From positions 1 through 50,696 of the forward strand of contig CAKZNE010000144.1 in assembly GCA_937129395.1 (NCBI GenBank): a stretch of DNA of 50,696 nt. Direction: 5' to 3'. This document shows, piece by piece, positions 19,786 to 28,079 of the stretch (position 1 is the stretch's first letter; the number at the start of each line of letters is the position of its first letter). Made by a program: the position numbers and the translations under genes. A model generated the notes under the pieces. The model was not told the origin of the DNA and searched no databases. It saw only the letters and a program-made list of their open reading frames with translations. This DNA comes from an uncultured Cryomorphaceae bacterium (GTDB taxonomy: Bacteria > Bacteroidota > Bacteroidia > Flavobacteriales > Schleiferiaceae).

Positions 19786-19793
19786 CAAAATTA
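19786..19793 (-). promoter_or_regulatory. Candidate -7 box (TAATTTTG, reverse strand) for the Cys-rich lipoprotein gene
   Basis: Reverse strand matches TAnnTTTG in the gap between the XRE gene and the lipoprotein gene. Confidence 0.4.
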
Positions 19794-19810
19794 ATACAGT
19801 AACGCCATTC

Positions 19811-20008
19811 TTATTCGTCTTCCAATTGAAAAATGTCTTCAACTTTTACTTCAAACACCTTGGCTAATTTTAAAGCTAATACTGTGGATGGGACATATTT
19901 GGAAGATTCCATGGCATTTATGGTTTGCCTACTAACGCCAATAAGTTTAGCCAAATTATCTTGGGTCAAATTCTTTATTGCTCTTTGTACTTTTAGGTTA
20001 TTCTTCAT
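19811..20008 (-). CDS. Small XRE-family HTH transcriptional regulator
   Basis: LKVQRAIKNLTQDNLAKLIGVSRQTINAMESSKYVPSTVLALKLAKVFEVKVEDIFQLEDE, canonical HTH_3. Confidence 0.92.
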   Translation of the reverse strand: MKNNLKVQRAIKNLTQDNLAKLIGVSRQTINAMESSKYVPSTVLALKLAKVFEVKVEDIFQLEDE

Positions 20009-20490
20009 CCTAACTGTCTTTTTCCTTTTCGTAATCCTAGATTAAAATGAATAATAAATAATACAAAAACCGAGTAGAGATTAAAAATCATAACATTTAA
20101 AAAGCTAAAGCTGTAAAATAATATCAGGCACAAAAACATTAGGATACTATTTACGAAAGTCGCCCAAAGCAAAGACTCCAATCTTTTTTGCGCGATGAAC
20201 TCGTCCTCGTCTTTCTCTTTACTAAAGGTTAAAAGAACGCAGCCCAAAAGGATCATCACCCCTAAAATTTCATTGGTTAGGTTATCAGAAATCATATGAA
20301 AAGTGCTTCCGCTTTCCTTTGCCTTTTGATCGAAGATAAAATCGGTTTGAAACAAACTTGGTATTTCTACATCTAAAGCTTGCACCTCAAAATTTTGGAG
20401 AAGTGCAAAAAGACCCATTATGGAAAAGGGAATAAAAATCATCCAACCCCATAGCTTGTATTTTGCGGGTAATAAAAATCTTGTTTTCAT
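20005..20490 (-). CDS. Small multi-pass membrane protein, hypothetical
   Basis: About four hydrophobic segments; overlaps the XRE gene by 4 bp (translational coupling). Confidence 0.7.
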   Translation of the reverse strand: MKTRFLLPAKYKLWGWMIFIPFSIMGLFALLQNFEVQALDVEIPSLFQTDFIFDQKAKESGSTFHMISDNLTNEILGVMILLGCVLLTFSKEKDEDEFIAQKRLESLLWATFVNSILMFLCLILFYSFSFLNVMIFNLYSVFVLFIIHFNLGLRKGKRQLG

Positions 20491-20515
20491 AATTGTGAAT
20501 AGTTTAATTACACAA

Positions 20516-20559
20516 CAAACGTAATGAATTTTTTACTTAATGTAAAACAAACTTTACAT
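20516..20559 (-). promoter_or_regulatory. Candidate promoter/operator of the membrane protein-XRE operon
   Basis: Reverse strand -7 box TACGTTTG (20516..20523) and an upstream perfect inverted repeat ATGTAAA-N6-TTTACAT (20540..20559). Confidence 0.45.
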
Positions 20560-20616
20560 ATTGAGCCAAAAATAAAGCCCCTTATCTCACAAGAGGCTTT
20601 AAATCAATTACTTGAA

Positions 20617-21666
20617 TTAATCCAAAATGGTCATCCAATTATACTTATCCTCTTTAACACCCATTCGGATAGCAGTTAACTCTTCTTTAATAGCCATTGC
20701 AAAACCATCTGCCGGAGTTTCTATTTCAAAATCCTCTCCTCTAAATCCTATTGTAGAGATTTGACTAACAACCGCTGCCGTTCCCATTCCAAATGCCTCT
20801 TTTAATCTCCCTTCCTTCAAAGCTGTCATTACTTCTTCAACTTTAATGGGTCTTTCCTCTACCTTAAGTTTTCCTCCGTCTTTTGCTAGGGTAAGTATAC
20901 TATCTCTAGTAATACCTGCCAAAATTCTATCACTTAAAGGAGGGGTGATAAAAGAATCGTCGATTACAAAACCAATATTCATGGTTCCTGACTCTTCAAT
21001 TAATTCATGGCTTTTATGATCTGTCCAAACAATCTGTGTGTATCCTTCTTTCTTTGCTTCATTTGTTGCGTAAAATGCACCTCCGTAGTTCCCTGCACAT
21101 TTTGTGGAGCCAACACCACCGCTTGCACTTCGTGTATAAGTTTCTTCAATCTTCACTTTTACATCACCTGAATAATAAGGACCAACCGGGCTCATAATAA
21201 TGCAAAAAGTATATTCTTCAGACGGTCTCGCTGCAACGAATTCTGAGCTACCGAACATAAATGGTCTTAAATAAAGAGAATGCCCCTTTTTTTTAGGAAC
21301 CCAAGCTTTATCAATTTTAACCAATTCTGCTATTCCTTCTACAAACAATTCTTCTGGAAACTCAGGCATAAACATCCTTCTCGCCGAATGATTCAGGCGT
21401 TTGGCATTCATATCTTCTCTAAAAATACCCACTCTTCCATCCTGCATATAATAAGCCTTTTGCCCTTCAAATAAGGCTTGACCGTAATGAAGAGTATGTA
21501 GTGCTGGAGTAAATGAAATTGGGCCATAGGGTTTAATTTCAGGCTCTTCCCAGGCTCCATCTTTGTAGGTACAAACCAACATATGATCACTGAATTGGGT
21601 ACCAAAAATTAAATTATCGAAATCTACATCGCCAATTCTTGAAGATTTTGCTTTAGTAATATTCAT
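20617..21666 (-). CDS. ilvE: Branched-chain amino acid aminotransferase
   Basis: PALHTLHYGQALFEGQKAY, YLRPFMFGS, TKCAGNYGGAFYATNEAKKEGYTQIVWTD, EESGTMNIGFVID, GTAAVVS. Confidence 0.96.
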   Translation of the reverse strand: MNITKAKSSRIGDVDFDNLIFGTQFSDHMLVCTYKDGAWEEPEIKPYGPISFTPALHTLHYGQALFEGQKAYYMQDGRVGIFREDMNAKRLNHSARRMFMPEFPEELFVEGIAELVKIDKAWVPKKKGHSLYLRPFMFGSSEFVAARPSEEYTFCIIMSPVGPYYSGDVKVKIEETYTRSASGGVGSTKCAGNYGGAFYATNEAKKEGYTQIVWTDHKSHELIEESGTMNIGFVIDDSFITPPLSDRILAGITRDSILTLAKDGGKLKVEERPIKVEEVMTALKEGRLKEAFGMGTAAVVSQISTIGFRGEDFEIETPADGFAMAIKEELTAIRMGVKEDKYNWMTILD

Positions 21667-21744
21667 ATATTTTTAGTCTCAGGGTGAATTAAGCAAAAAA
21701 GGTAGGGATTTGTATATTTGCTCCAATAAAATGAGAATAACAAA

Positions 21745-22245
21745 ATGAAAAAAATTACTTTCTTTCTAGTTTCCCTTGCCATGCTTAGCGCTTGCAATAA
21801 TACTACAAATCAAGAGGAGGAGAAAATCGAAACCGAAAATACTGAGATAACTGTTGACTATCAATATTATGGTGATACAATTTCAGCAGAGAATGCTATC
21901 GAAGCTTCTAAACTTTATGCTATGCTTGAAGGTCAAGACTCCCTAGTGGTTAAAGTAAAAGGGGTTGTAAATCAATCATGTGTAAAAAAAGGTTGCTGGA
22001 TGAAAATGGATATTGGCGACGGAAAAGAAATGCGTGTTTCTTTTAAAGATTATGGATTTTTTGTACCAACTAATCTTGGTGGCGAAACTGCAACTATTGA
22101 AGGAATTGCCAAAATCACCACAACTAGCGTTGAAGATTTAAAACATTATGCAGAGGATGGAGGTCAAAGTGAAGAAGAAATTGCAGCGATAACCGAACCA
22201 GAAGTTGCAATTAGCTACGTTGCCACCGGTGTAATTATCGAATAA
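21745..22245 (+). CDS. DUF4920 domain-containing lipoprotein
   Basis: Lipobox MLSACNN; VKVKGVVNQSCVKKGCWMKMDIGDGKEMRVSFKDYGFFVPTNLGG. Confidence 0.85.
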   Translation: MKKITFFLVSLAMLSACNNTTNQEEEKIETENTEITVDYQYYGDTISAENAIEASKLYAMLEGQDSLVVKVKGVVNQSCVKKGCWMKMDIGDGKEMRVSFKDYGFFVPTNLGGETATIEGIAKITTTSVEDLKHYAEDGGQSEEEIAAITEPEVAISYVATGVIIE

Positions 22246-22254
22246 AACAGATTG

Positions 22255-22716
22255 ATGTCTAAAAAACTGATCATAGGATGCTTCTTAATCGGAGCATCCT
22301 TTTTTTTGGCCTGTGAGCAAGTTATTGAACAGGAAACTAAAAGCATTCCCAAAAAGGAAAAGAAGCTGGAAATGTACCAAGACTCCGAATTGGCCTTGCT
22401 TATGCGAAAAATGTATAAGGATAATTTGGAGATTAGGGATAGTATAATTAGTGGGGAAATTCCTGAATCTTTTCCAGAAGACTTTTACAGCATCCATACA
22501 GCAAATGCTACAGAGCCCGAAAAATTAGATGACACCTTTAGAGCTTTGGCCGACACCTACCTTAATAACATGAAAATTATTACCAAGGCAAAAAATAGTG
22601 AAGAAGCAAAGGCTGCCTATAATAATATGATTAATACCTGTGCGAGTTGTCACACTTTGTATTGTCCTGGCCCATTGGCGAAAATAAAAAAAATGAAAAT
22701 TCCCCTTGAAAACTAG
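22255..22716 (+). CDS. Lipoprotein with a c-type cytochrome-like CxxCH motif
   Basis: FFLACEQ lipobox; AAYNNMINTCASCHTLYCPGPLAKIKKM (single heme-binding motif). Confidence 0.7.
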   Translation: MSKKLIIGCFLIGASFFLACEQVIEQETKSIPKKEKKLEMYQDSELALLMRKMYKDNLEIRDSIISGEIPESFPEDFYSIHTANATEPEKLDDTFRALADTYLNNMKIITKAKNSEEAKAAYNNMINTCASCHTLYCPGPLAKIKKMKIPLEN

Positions 22717-23401
22717 GCAAATCGTAAAAACCAATGACGATTCTTCCACGCTATTTGTTCCGGAACTGAATCAACATTACCATTCCATCCATGGGGCCAT
22801 TCAAGAATCGCAGCATGTTTTTATTGATGCTGGTTTTAATTTTAAGAAAGATTTTAACCCTTTAAAAATATTCGAAGCGGGGTTTGGGACTGGTTTAAAT
22901 GCATTTATGACCATGCAAAACGCAAGATCTGAGAACCTTTCTTGTGAATATTGGGCGATAGAAAAGTATCCCCTTTCGGACCAAGAAGCCTCCCATTTAA
23001 ATTACCCAAGTCTTTTGGATTCTGAATCTTCAACCAAACATTTCTTGGAACTGCATAATTCCTCTTGGGGAGAGTTAAATAAAATGCACGATTTTTTTCA
23101 CCTTAAAAAAATCCAAGGTGATTTAAAAGAAATTGAACTACCAACAAATTATTTCGACCTTATTTATTATGATGCATTTGCCCCATCTTCGCAAGCCGAT
23201 TTATGGACAATTGAGGTTTTTAAAAAAATGTACGACTGCCTAAAAAACAATGGCACATTGGTAAGTTACTGTGTAAAGGGAGATGTAAGGAGAAATATGG
23301 CCGCCGCTGGCTTTAAAGTAGACAAAATCCCAGGGCCGCCTGGAAAAAGAGAAATGGCAAGAGCCACTGCAATAAAACCCCAATCGGATGCTTCCAAATA
23401 A
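22706..23401 (+). CDS. mnmD: tRNA U34 methyltransferase MnmD
   Basis: NQHYHSIHGAIQESQHVFIDAG, IFEAGFGTGLNAF, YYDAFAPSSQADLWT, VSYCVKGDVRRNMAAAGFKVDKIPGPPGKREMARA. TTG start overlapping the previous ORF. Confidence 0.93.
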   Translation: MKTRQIVKTNDDSSTLFVPELNQHYHSIHGAIQESQHVFIDAGFNFKKDFNPLKIFEAGFGTGLNAFMTMQNARSENLSCEYWAIEKYPLSDQEASHLNYPSLLDSESSTKHFLELHNSSWGELNKMHDFFHLKKIQGDLKEIELPTNYFDLIYYDAFAPSSQADLWTIEVFKKMYDCLKNNGTLVSYCVKGDVRRNMAAAGFKVDKIPGPPGKREMARATAIKPQSDASK

Positions 23402-23843
23402 GTTTACCATTCGGGTTTATGGGCTCCTTGTCCACAAGGCCAATGTTTTACTTTCTAAAGAATATATAAAGGGCGAAAATTATATAAAACTCCCAGGCGG
23501 TGGTTTGGAATTTGGCGAAGGAGTTTTGGACTGCCTACAACGTGAATTCAAGGAAGAATTGGATTTGGACGTCACCGTAAAGGGTCATTTTTATACTACA
23601 GAAGGTTATTTTCCTTCTGCTTTCGACCCATCGATTCAGGTCGTTAGTTTGTATTATTTTGTTGAAACTGATTCAATTGAAAAAATCCCAATAAAAGATG
23701 AGTTCGAAACTCAAAGTCTTAAGAAATTTGGAGATCAAATCGTTTATTGGTGTCCAATAAATGAGCTTGATAGGCAGAACCTAAAACTTCCTATTGACAA
23801 AATTGTGTTGGAAAAACTAAAACGAGAGTCTTCTTTCAACTAA
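23388..23843 (+). CDS. NUDIX hydrolase
   Basis: LPGGGLEFGEGVLDCLQREFKEELDLDV (Nudix box). Confidence 0.92.
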   Translation: MLPNKFTIRVYGLLVHKANVLLSKEYIKGENYIKLPGGGLEFGEGVLDCLQREFKEELDLDVTVKGHFYTTEGYFPSAFDPSIQVVSLYYFVETDSIEKIPIKDEFETQSLKKFGDQIVYWCPINELDRQNLKLPIDKIVLEKLKRESSFN

Positions 23844-24386
23844 TTTTTTGATCTCGGAATACATTTTTTTCGGCGACCATTTTTGCCAATCAAGATCATC
23901 GAGTTCCCCACCAGAAATTAAATATTGATCAACATTATAGTCCGTCATTTCTTGCAAAACATGTTCTCTGAAATTTATTAGACAGACCCAGCCTTCATCA
24001 AGCTCTTCTTGCCATTCTTCATAATACTCTGTGTCGCTTGCATGAAAATTTAGGATATTTTCACCAATTAGAATAAACTTATTCACCCCTTTCCACATGA
24101 TAGGCTCCAAAATATCTCTTTTCAAAACCATTATATCATTGTGCAAGAGATCATTCCACTCTCCTATAAATTCCAAAACCGTGAAACCCTCTTCATAATC
24201 GGTAAATAATTGTTTTACGAATAAAGTTTCGGCGCCAAAAAAATCCCATTGAGGATGAATAATATGGTCGTAAATTTTATCAGTAAAATACACTTCGCTA
24301 TTTTGGTATCCGTAAAAGGGCGACAATGAATCTTGGCTGGCTAAATAAATATGACGCCATAGATAGTGGGGCTCTAGGCTATGCAT
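23817..24386 (-). CDS. Conserved hypothetical protein
   Basis: Long ORF in a consistent coding style; convergent overlap with the NUDIX gene by 27 bp. Confidence 0.6.
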   Translation of the reverse strand: MHSLEPHYLWRHIYLASQDSLSPFYGYQNSEVYFTDKIYDHIIHPQWDFFGAETLFVKQLFTDYEEGFTVLEFIGEWNDLLHNDIMVLKRDILEPIMWKGVNKFILIGENILNFHASDTEYYEEWQEELDEGWVCLINFREHVLQEMTDYNVDQYLISGGELDDLDWQKWSPKKMYSEIKKLVERRLSF

Positions 24387-24452
24387 ATGAAAAAGGTTGT
24401 AGAATTATAAACAAGGTGGGCTTTGATTTGTTTTACCTATTAAAACTATTTA

Positions 24453-25343
24453 ATGAAAATACTAATTACCGGAGGTACTGGCTTATTGGGAGGCGAAATT
24501 AGCAAACAACTTTTAGCAAAAGGTCATCAGGTTGTTTTTCTCAGTCGAAACCCTAAAAAGGATTCTGCCATCCGTCAATTTAAATGGTTGCCAGAAAAGG
24601 GAGACTTAGACGTTGAGGCACTTCAAGGAGTTGATTGCATCATAAACTTGGCAGGTTCAAAAATAAACCACCGCTGGACTAATGAGTATAAAAAACAAAT
24701 CATTAATAGCAGAACCGACTCTTTAAATACGCTTTATAAATTTTTAGACAAGGAAAAGAACCAAGTTAAATTTCTAATTTCCGCTTCTGCTGTTGGTTAT
24801 TATCCTCATAGTTTTTCAAAGAATTATACCGAGGAAGATGCTCCTGGAGATTCGTTTCTTTCAGACGTTTGTGAAAGATGGGAGGCTGCGGCATTAAAAA
24901 TTAATGAATTAAATATAAAAACCTCAATAATTAGAATCGGAATTGTTTTAAGTAAAAACGGAGGAGCTTTAAAGGAGATGTTAAAACCCTTTAAGCTTGG
25001 TCTAGGATCACCACTGGCAAATGGCGAACAATGGATGCCTTGGATTCATATTCAGGATTTATCCAGGATTTTCATTTTTATTGCTGAACATGAAATTCAA
25101 GGAATTTTTAATGGAGTTAGTCCGGAAGGAATCCGGAATAAAGATTTTAGCAAACTATTGGCAAAAGTTTTGGGAAAACCTTATTTCGCTCCTAATGTCC
25201 CTAAACTTGCTTTAAAAATAATAATGGGCGAATCTGCGGCCATTGCTTTACACAGCACAAAAGTGAGTTCTGAAAAGATCCAAAAAGCTGGTTTTGAATT
25301 TAAATTTGAAAAGCTAGAAACAGCCTTGAAAGAATTAATTTAG
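24453..25343 (+). CDS. TIGR01777 family (YfcH/SDR39U1-like) NAD(P)-binding epimerase
   Basis: MKILITGGTGLLGGEISKQLL, INLAGSKINHRWTNEYKKQIINSRTDS, LISASAVGYY, WEAAAL, MPWIHIQDLSRI. Confidence 0.93.
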   Translation: MKILITGGTGLLGGEISKQLLAKGHQVVFLSRNPKKDSAIRQFKWLPEKGDLDVEALQGVDCIINLAGSKINHRWTNEYKKQIINSRTDSLNTLYKFLDKEKNQVKFLISASAVGYYPHSFSKNYTEEDAPGDSFLSDVCERWEAAALKINELNIKTSIIRIGIVLSKNGGALKEMLKPFKLGLGSPLANGEQWMPWIHIQDLSRIFIFIAEHEIQGIFNGVSPEGIRNKDFSKLLAKVLGKPYFAPNVPKLALKIIMGESAAIALHSTKVSSEKIQKAGFEFKFEKLETALKELI

Positions 25344-25352
25344 AAACAAAAA

Positions 25353-25380
25353 AAAAGCCCTGACAAAATCAGAGCTTTTA
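25353..25380. terminator. Bidirectional terminator between the TIGR01777 gene and rpsT
   Basis: AAAAGCCCTGA-caaaa-TCAGAGCTTTT with A/T runs on both sides. Confidence 0.75.
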
Positions 25381-25401
25381 AAATATTATTAAGTAAGGCT
25401 T

Positions 25402-25653
25402 TTATAATGTGGCAACATGCTTAGTCAAAGTTGACTTCAAATTAGCTGCTTTATTCTTATGAATAACATTATTCTTAGCTAGTTTATCTAACATAGAAGC
25501 AATAGCCGAAAGTCTTCCTTCCGCATCCTTCTTATCCGTAGTCGCTCTCAGGTCGCGAATAGCATTACGTGTAGTTTTATGTTGGTAGCGATTGCGATCT
25601 CTTTTTGCTTCGTCGGATCTAACTCTTTTTAACGCTGATTTATGATTTGCCAT
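25402..25653 (-). CDS. rpsT: 30S ribosomal protein S20
   Basis: [36 protein letters not shown]...[16 protein letters not shown]. Confidence 0.97.
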   Translation of the reverse strand: MANHKSALKRVRSDEAKRDRNRYQHKTTRNAIRDLRATTDKKDAEGRLSAIASMLDKLAKNNVIHKNKAANLKSTLTKHVATL

Positions 25654-25676
25654 ATTCTTAAAACTTTAAAGTCTTG

Positions 25677-25748
25677 CAGCCCATAGGAGAGTCGAACTCC
25701 TCTTTCCAGGATGAAAACCTGGCGTCCTAACCGATAGACGAATGGGCC
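25677..25748 (-). tRNA. tRNA-Glu (UUC)
   Basis: Reverse strand GGCCCATTCGTCTATCGGTTAGGACGCCAGGTTTTCATCCTGGAAAGAGGAGTTCGACTCCTCTATGGGCTG. Full cloverleaf; anticodon loop TTTTCAT gives TTC. Confidence 0.96.
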
Positions 25749-25778
25749 TTAATATTATTCCCCGTTTTTTTGGGACTG

Positions 25779-25809
25779 CAAATCTAATTCATTTTTTGAT
25801 TTCACCAAA
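25779..25809 (-). promoter_or_regulatory. Bacteroidota housekeeping promoter for tRNA-Glu/rpsT
   Basis: Reverse strand TTTG-N19-TAGATTTG, matching the TTTG/TAnnTTTG consensus with canonical spacing. Confidence 0.75.
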
Positions 25810-25824
25810 CAACTTTTAAAAAAT

Positions 25825-26520
25825 TCAATCAATTTTTTGCATGTTGGTATGAAAACGAAATCCGAGACTCTTAGAAGTGCCCAATTGTTGCTCATTATTA
25901 AGGGTTTGCAATTGTTTGACACTCACCAACATGGAATCCTTAAATTCTGGAACAGTAAGATCAAAATTCAATGCAAATATCATAGAGGTTTCTATAATAT
26001 TTTTTATTTTTTCTGCATCCAAAACATCCTTGGTTACATCCCTATAAAGGAAACCCATTTGCCTCCTTCCTTCTACAAAAAAGTGTCCTTCATAGTTCAC
26101 AAATATTCTTCCCAAAAGCACCCCTACATCATTTGCTCTGTTGTATCTAAAGCTATCTGCAAGGAAGTTGTAAATGTTAATCATCCCAAAATAAGCTCTC
26201 TTTTTATCCTGTCGGATATAATTGCTATTCCAAAGCGGATGACCTTTATCAAAGGTGAAAACATTTGAATGATGATTGAAATGCAAAACATCCCCACTAA
26301 AATATATTTGAGCTTCAAAAGCACTCTTATCCTTATAGCTAACTTTTACACTTTTATCTACCTCACCAATGGATTTGTCGAGGTTTTCCGAAATACATTT
26401 CAATTGTTTTTTCAGAATTGAGAACAACTCTCCACTTTTTCTAAAAACCTTTTGCTTGGAAGAGGATTTTTCCTGAAGGAGTTGCAAAATTTCCGGATTG
26501 CTCAAGGGTCTATTTTCCAT
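25825..26520 (-). CDS. Conserved hypothetical protein
   Basis: Long ORF abutting proS on the same strand; no family recognised with certainty. Confidence 0.65.
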   Translation of the reverse strand: MENRPLSNPEILQLLQEKSSSKQKVFRKSGELFSILKKQLKCISENLDKSIGEVDKSVKVSYKDKSAFEAQIYFSGDVLHFNHHSNVFTFDKGHPLWNSNYIRQDKKRAYFGMINIYNFLADSFRYNRANDVGVLLGRIFVNYEGHFFVEGRRQMGFLYRDVTKDVLDAEKIKNIIETSMIFALNFDLTVPEFKDSMLVSVKQLQTLNNEQQLGTSKSLGFRFHTNMQKID

Positions 26521-26521
26521 T

Positions 26522-28000
26522 TTAATAGGCCTTTGCGAAAATCACCCTTTTGTTTGAAGGATTGCCTGAATATACACATACCCCAGCCTCTTCAATTGCA
26601 TCCAAAGGAATACAACGAATTGTGGCTTTTGTTTCCTGTTTTATTTTTTCTTCCGTTTCTGCGCTACCATCCCAATGCGCCTCAACAAAACCGCCATCAC
26701 CGTTTATTATTTCCTTAAACTCCTCCCAAGTATCAGCTTTATTCGTGTTTTTCGTTCTGTGATCAGCAGCTCTATTAAAAAGATTTTCTTGGATATCTTT
26801 TAAAGTCTTCGGAATGGCCTCAGCCAAATCGTCTAAGTTCACAATCGATTTCTCCAGAGTATCTCTCCTAGCCAATTCAATAGTATTATTTGCCAAATCT
26901 CTGGGTCCAATTGCAATTCTCAAAGGAACTCCCTTTAGTTCATATTCGTTGAATTTCCAACCAGGTTTGTGGGTATCTCTATTGTCAAACTTCACCGAAA
27001 CTCCCAAGTTCTCCAGTTCGCTTTTTATTTCAAAGGCCTTTTCAGAAATCAAATCCAATTGCTCTTGTCCTTTATAAATAGGTACAATTACAACCTGATA
27101 TGGAGCCAAGTGAGGAGGAAGAACCAATCCATTATCGTCAGAATGAGTCATAATTAAGGCTCCCATCAATCGTGTAGAAACACCCCAAGAGGTTGCCCAA
27201 ACATGCTCCTTCTTGCCTTCTTTTGTAGCAAATTTTACGTCAAAAGCTTTCGCGAAATTTTGTCCCAAAAAGTGACTTGTCCCCGCTTGCAAGGCCTTTC
27301 CATCTTGCATCAAGGCTTCAATACAATAGGTTTCTACTGCACCAGCAAATCTTTCACTTTCGGTTTTTATTCCTTGAATAACAGGCATTGCCATAAATTT
27401 TTCGGCAAATTCGGCATAGACCTTTAACATCAATTCAGATTCTTGAATCGCCTCACTTCTGGTGGAATGTGCGGTATGACCTTCTTGCCATAAAAACTCA
27501 GCAGTTCTTAAAAATAAGCGAGTTCTCATTTCCCAACGAACTACATTCGCCCATTGATTTATTAAAATAGGAAGATCTCTATACGATTGAATCCAACCTT
27601 TATAGGTATTCCAAATAATAGCCTCGGAAGTTGGTCTCACAATTAACTCCTCCTCCAATTTAGCATCTGGGTCAACAACCAATTTTGTGGAATCGTCTGG
27701 GTCCGTTTTTAATCTATAATGAGTTACAACAGCACATTCCTTCGCAAATCCCTCAGCATTCTTTTCCTCTGCTTCAAATAGACTTTTTGGAACAAACAAG
27801 GGGAAATAGGCATTCTCATGTCCGGTTTCTTTAAACATTTTATCAAGCTGGGCTTGAATTTTTTCCCATATTGCATAGCCATAAGGCTTTATAACCATGC
27901 AGCCTCTAACACCAGAATTTTCAGCTAGATCAGCTTTAACCACCAGCTCATTATACCATTTTGAGTAATCCTCTGCTCTTGTTGTAAGATTTTTTGCCAT
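26522..28000 (-). CDS. proS: Prolyl-tRNA synthetase (ProRS, short archaeal/eukaryotic-like type)
   Basis: [104 protein letters not shown]. Start at [11 protein letters not shown]. Confidence 0.96.
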   Translation of the reverse strand: MAKNLTTRAEDYSKWYNELVVKADLAENSGVRGCMVIKPYGYAIWEKIQAQLDKMFKETGHENAYFPLFVPKSLFEAEEKNAEGFAKECAVVTHYRLKTDPDDSTKLVVDPDAKLEEELIVRPTSEAIIWNTYKGWIQSYRDLPILINQWANVVRWEMRTRLFLRTAEFLWQEGHTAHSTRSEAIQESELMLKVYAEFAEKFMAMPVIQGIKTESERFAGAVETYCIEALMQDGKALQAGTSHFLGQNFAKAFDVKFATKEGKKEHVWATSWGVSTRLMGALIMTHSDDNGLVLPPHLAPYQVVIVPIYKGQEQLDLISEKAFEIKSELENLGVSVKFDNRDTHKPGWKFNEYELKGVPLRIAIGPRDLANNTIELARRDTLEKSIVNLDDLAEAIPKTLKDIQENLFNRAADHRTKNTNKADTWEEFKEIINGDGGFVEAHWDGSAETEEKIKQETKATIRCIPLDAIEEAGVCVYSGNPSNKRVIFAKAY

Positions 28001-28079
28001 TATAATTATTGGTATGGAGTTTGTTATTTTTAACAATGAACAAAACTAAATATTAATTCGCCCTTAAAAGTCCTCAGTT

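Noticed and set aside
20574-20600. Terminator after ilvE on the minus strand (AAAGCC...GGCTTT)
   Set aside because: Stem of only six perfect pairs with an imperfect continuation; plausible but too weak to list as a feature.
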